This document shows, in pieces, positions 61,501 through 64,000 of a stretch of DNA of 64,000 nucleotides. This DNA is from UBA4416 sp040387555. GTDB lineage: Bacteria > Bacteroidota > Bacteroidia > B-17B0 > Aurantibacillaceae. Each line of letters starts with the position of its first letter. Position 1 is the first letter of the stretch. The DNA is taken from positions 62,001 through 126,000 of the forward strand of contig JAZKDO010000002.1 of the NCBI GenBank assembly GCA_040387555.1, in the 5' to 3' direction. Made by a program: the position numbers and the translations under genes. The notes under the pieces are model-generated. The model had not been told where the DNA came from, searched no databases, and saw nothing but the letters and a program-made list of their open reading frames with translations.

Positions 61501-64000
61501 AAAAAATGGAAGCCCAGTTTTAACAGATGCTAATGGCACATTTAGTGTCTCAGTTCCTATTGGAGCACATTTTGTTGAAGTTGAAAAATATTCACATTCA
61601 ATGGAGGCAGGAAGATATCCAACAACTGGGGTGCATAATTTTCAGGCACCAATCTCAGGAGTTACGTTTATCGATAGCACATTAGTTAAAATAGTAGGAC
61701 GAGTTGTTGGTGGTAAAATAGAACAAGATAAAGCACCAGGCTTGGGTCGTTCAAAAAACAACATAGGTCGGGCAAAAATTATATTAGCTACCCCACTTAC
61801 CGGTACACCTTGTTTTACAACTTCTGTTATTACAAACTCACTAACCGGAGAGTATGTGTTTAATGTGCCACCAATGGATTATAAGGTAGTTGATGCATAT
61901 GTGCTTACTAATTCGGTTGTAATTGGCAAAAATCAATTGTCGAATACAAATAATATAGTTAGTTTAACAAATACATTTTTACAACCAACTACAATTGATA
62001 CTTTAAAAGATAATTTAGGAGGAATTGTAAGTATAGACTCGGTTAAATTTCATAAACGTCTAGATTTTATATATAGGAATACGCCTAAAGTTGATGTAAG
62101 AAATGGCGACAAATCTATATTACATGGCGAAGATACATTGTATCTTGCCGGCAGTAAAATTGCAATCAGACCCGTTGCAACTAACACAACAACATTAGGT
62201 AATTATGGTTGGGGAAATTTAAATTGGCCAATATTTAAGCAAGGAAAAACATATAGTTTTAATGTGTTTGCTAATGAAATTTACACAAATAATGATAATG
62301 GATTAAAAGACACTGTTTTATTAAGTGGTTCTGTTAGTATTACGAATGAAATGGTAGATGGGAATGACCCAAATGCAAATTTTAGTTTTATAAATGGCGT
62401 AGGAACATATAGCTTTAATTGTGGACAACCAAACCTGTCTACCATACCAGGCTTACCTGATATTAGCTACACTAAAAACATTCAAATTGCTGTTATTCCA
62501 GATGGAGCCGCTACTATTTATTGGGAGCCAAATACAGTAATTACTCCTTCAAATAAACATTATCATGCCTATGTTTACGGCCAAAGAGTTACAGGAACAG
62601 GTATATCAACTCAGGGGCCTGAAAAGGTAGATTTTATATTGCGCGATCCTCCGGGTTCAGGTAGTTCATCAACTTGGGCAACAGGTAACTCTGTTACTAA
62701 ATCTACAAGTATAAGCACCAATTTCTCTTCATCTACTGGTTTAGAAACATCTTTGTTAGTTGGAAAATCTGCACATGTTGGTTTAGGATATGCTGAATCA
62801 ATTGAAGTAGATAACAACGTTACATTAGGTTTAAATGTTTCAACAAGTTTTGATACTGAGAAATCTATGACTGAAACTATATCATCTTCTTTTGCTGTAA
62901 GCACGCGTGATGATGCGGATAATGTTGGCGCAACAGCAGATATCTTTATAGGTCGAGCTCGTAATTGGTTAATGGGGCCAACAGGTAGTATTGAAATGAT
63001 TGATGTTGCAAAATGTTCTGGGAGATGTTTTGGGCCTATAATTAGCGGAAAACAAATGGCTAAAACAACTGGATTTGCTATTTCTCCTGATGGAGTTAAA
63101 ACACGTTTCTCTTATACACAAAGTGAAATAGAAACAGTTGTTATTCCAACATTAGAAGCATTAAGAAATACTATTTTAACATCAAGACCTTATTATTCAA
63201 TAGTTGCTCCATCTACTCATTCATTATATGCATCAAATAATGATGATCCTTTGTGGGGTGTTTCTGCAACATCTACAAATCCTGCAATTTATGAGGATGC
63301 CGATACACTTGGCCAATCATATATATTTAAAGGATTAAGACAGTATAAAACAGATACCGTTAGGTTATTAAATAGTCAAATAGCGTTATGGAAAAAAACG
63401 TTAGGACAAAATGAAAGAGAAAAATATTTAGCGAAATTTTCCACTAGCACACCAACTGTGGTTACTAACCCTAATTTTCAAAATCCTTTTACCGATAGTC
63501 CAACAATTACAATTTATCCTCCGTTGTTGCAAGATAATTTTACACTAGGCTCTGCTATTATTACTAATGCTTATCAAGTTGATAATGAAGATTCATATTC
63601 TGAATCTTATGAAGTTGCGGTTGATGAATCTCTTGCTGGTCAAATCGGCGCTGATTTAGGTGGCCTAGGATTTCAATTTAATCCACACGTTTCTTTTACA
63701 CAAGGAAATACAAAAGGAAGCTCTACAACCAATACTAGTTTTAACTCTATGGAATATACATTAACCGATGGGGATCCTGGAGATGTAATGAGTGTTGATG
63801 TATATAGATATGGTTTAAGTAATATTTTTGTAACACGTGGCGGACAAACCATGTGCCCATACGAGGATGCGGTCGTTTGCCATTATTGGGATCCGGCGTT
63901 CCCGAATAAATGGATTAGCTCCCATAACTATAATGAAACAGGATACCATACACTATCTAATGCAACGGTGCAACGTGAAATGCCAAATATTTCAATCACA
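58553..64000 (+). CDS. Very large secreted multidomain protein (3' end outside window)
   Basis: One frame is open from ATG 58553 to the right edge, 1816 codons, no stop. An in-frame ATG at 58472 exists, but ATG 58553 gives a signal peptide (MKIKLILSVTILLFFVNSKAQ). Order: a 240-residue N-terminal region with Cys pairs; four fibronectin III-like modules (about 255-655, e.g. LNWSEPNQ, IDLTWQDNANNETKYQVV); a LamG/concanavalin-like domain about 690-820 (LRMEFWLNPT, NWNHVAVIYNG, FFIDEFRLIG); carboxypeptidase-regulatory-like repeats to about 1090; then a novel region with two stretches of alternating Ser/Thr and hydrophobic residues (about 1355-1480 and 1662-1745). Likely T9SS-exported; the sorting domain would lie beyond the edge. 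Confidence 0.9.
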   Translation, partial: MKIKLILSVTILLFFVNSKAQTWIQLYNGEPGPVTTSDFYQYTGPSNNYVTWCNFDACKGEVQFEAEAMKCGDKTISKILLQFYYDGSYHPVFAVHENSTYTTSVGWSNSGCGLPCNSSYYGSQTTSGMAGTSYKFAEINACFISRQFYIGSYSLLNVYNGNYPPQLSSNNLFASNYNIQTTSCTSPHSLYGKFYTVLNGTEVENINAGAGVNQVFGLRFSVQNLPPEMISSQNGFKVRAYLEYDTGVKRVYEWSFANSSINAPFSLTATKTNCNNIVLNWSEPNQSFASCTGSTIKNVIYKNGVYLATVSSGVTTYTDAAALVVGQNYDYKVKQIRIYPSGSTYQQSSFSNIATGSLLVQPDQPLSPTATTNKCNNKIDLAWAFNGTNPARFKIDYSLTPAGTYSTLTSTITGTDRSYSHNSVIRGQDYYYKIYSINTCSVLSVAAAQCNGISPADPAIPTSVTAVSNTLTNSIDLTWQDNANNETKYQVVRTDDVGNTILTDLNPNQTSYSDASAAACRLYTYKVRVFNDCVLSGLLSTSQATMTLPPPNLGNTFTAVKKLTASKGYFSNRVELQWSNNNGLNIDLFKIYRKQLGTALDSVQITSLGSGNALYIDNTADARVFYRYTIVGVKQCNGSDLLTNISSDIGFRNPTGLVSGHIEYNGGIAVGGAKIFIQQSGALGGNSLDFDNNGTLTVNDASTLEPGAQLRMEFWLNPTTVAAGDIVSKGTAFGFSHNGSNWVASINTGATTSLTIPTASISLGNWNHVAVIYNGSALKAFVNGVITASASATGTITDNANNLVFGSPTSDFFIDEFRLIGQAEADSVISVESNRILNGDETNFKCNLHFNEAVGNFAYDVSKVGTFFNGNHGSISSNVSWSSNKPTSSQLGYFGVTNALGNYIATGIQYLGTGENFNLVPSYATHSFSPNSRSVYIGDGSFVYNNQDFIDNSSFLVTGTLFYKNTTCPVPNAALKIDGLQVIKNGSPVLTDANGTFSVSVPIGAHFVEVEKYSHSMEAGRYPTTGVHNFQAPISGVTFIDSTLVKIVGRVVGGKIEQDKAPGLGRSKNNIGRAKIILATPLTGTPCFTTSVITNSLTGEYVFNVPPMDYKVVDAYVLTNSVVIGKNQLSNTNNIVSLTNTFLQPTTIDTLKDNLGGIVSIDSVKFHKRLDFIYRNTPKVDVRNGDKSILHGEDTLYLAGSKIAIRPVATNTTTLGNYGWGNLNWPIFKQGKTYSFNVFANEIYTNNDNGLKDTVLLSGSVSITNEMVDGNDPNANFSFINGVGTYSFNCGQPNLSTIPGLPDISYTKNIQIAVIPDGAATIYWEPNTVITPSNKHYHAYVYGQRVTGTGISTQGPEKVDFILRDPPGSGSSSTWATGNSVTKSTSISTNFSSSTGLETSLLVGKSAHVGLGYAESIEVDNNVTLGLNVSTSFDTEKSMTETISSSFAVSTRDDADNVGATADIFIGRARNWLMGPTGSIEMIDVAKCSGRCFGPIISGKQMAKTTGFAISPDGVKTRFSYTQSEIETVVIPTLEALRNTILTSRPYYSIVAPSTHSLYASNNDDPLWGVSATSTNPAIYEDADTLGQSYIFKGLRQYKTDTVRLLNSQIALWKKTLGQNEREKYLAKFSTSTPTVVTNPNFQNPFTDSPTITIYPPLLQDNFTLGSAIITNAYQVDNEDSYSESYEVAVDESLAGQIGADLGGLGFQFNPHVSFTQGNTKGSSTTNTSFNSMEYTLTDGDPGDVMSVDVYRYGLSNIFVTRGGQTMCPYEDAVVCHYWDPAFPNKWISSHNYNETGYHTLSNATVQREMPNISIT

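Noticed and set aside
62611..62904. Minus-strand open frame of 97 codons
   Set aside because: It lies antisense to the continuous large frame and has no features of a protein family.

Overview
The window is AT-rich DNA from a Bacteroidota bacterium. The evidence is type IX secretion (T9SS) genes (a PorW/SprE homologue, T9SS type A and B sorting domains, SprB-type repeats), -7 promoter elements of the TAnnTTTG type, AtpZ next to bactofilin, an ATP synthase operon without beta and epsilon, and many Bacteroidota-only families. Genus cannot be set from this sequence. No rRNA, tRNA, insertion sequence, prophage or CRISPR array was found.

Layout. 1-5.6 kb: a signalling cluster with an orphan coiled-coil/H-box protein, a membrane-anchored receiver protein, a short AraC-type regulator, a hybrid histidine kinase (PAS, seven 21-residue repeats, PAS, HisKA, HATPase, REC, HPt) and a receiver-only protein. 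5.9-22 kb: envelope and stress genes, including OmpA-type proteins, two DUF3494 (ice-binding-like) proteins, small membrane proteins of the lmo0937 and YtxH families, CsbD, Dps, an Mla/MCE lipid transporter and YceI. 22-31.7 kb: Ku and LigD (end joining), an Nei/Fpg glycosylase, DUF763, cupin, pyrophosphatase, an AsmA-like giant and a second membrane-anchored receiver. 31.8-41 kb: assorted genes including a frameshifted FUSC transporter, a C1 peptidase, AtpZ and bactofilin. 41.3-51.4 kb: a 2155-residue T9SS type B surface protein, PorW and an M23 peptidase. 51.5-56.8 kb: atpBEFHAG. 57.2-64 kb: an AraC regulator and a secreted protein of at least 1816 residues that runs off the window and has no stop codon inside it.

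Main discovery. Eleven transcription units between 1 and 31.7 kb share one promoter architecture: two T(G/A)(T/C)AA cores in direct repeat 21 bp apart (20 in one case), with the second core 26 or 27 bp upstream of a -7 element that mostly reads CAnnTTTG. The units include both membrane-anchored receivers, the PD40/OmpA protein, both DUF3494 genes, the stress operons, the OmpA lipoprotein and the Ku-LigD operon. The 21-bp direct-repeat geometry just upstream of a weak promoter is what an AraC-type (or LytTR-type) activator would need, and a short AraC-type regulator sits between the kinase and one membrane-anchored receiver. I infer a kinase-controlled envelope and DNA-protection stress regulon.

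Other points: strong hairpins and REP-like palindromes lie inside the ATP synthase operon, and the FUSC gene carries a +1 frameshift.
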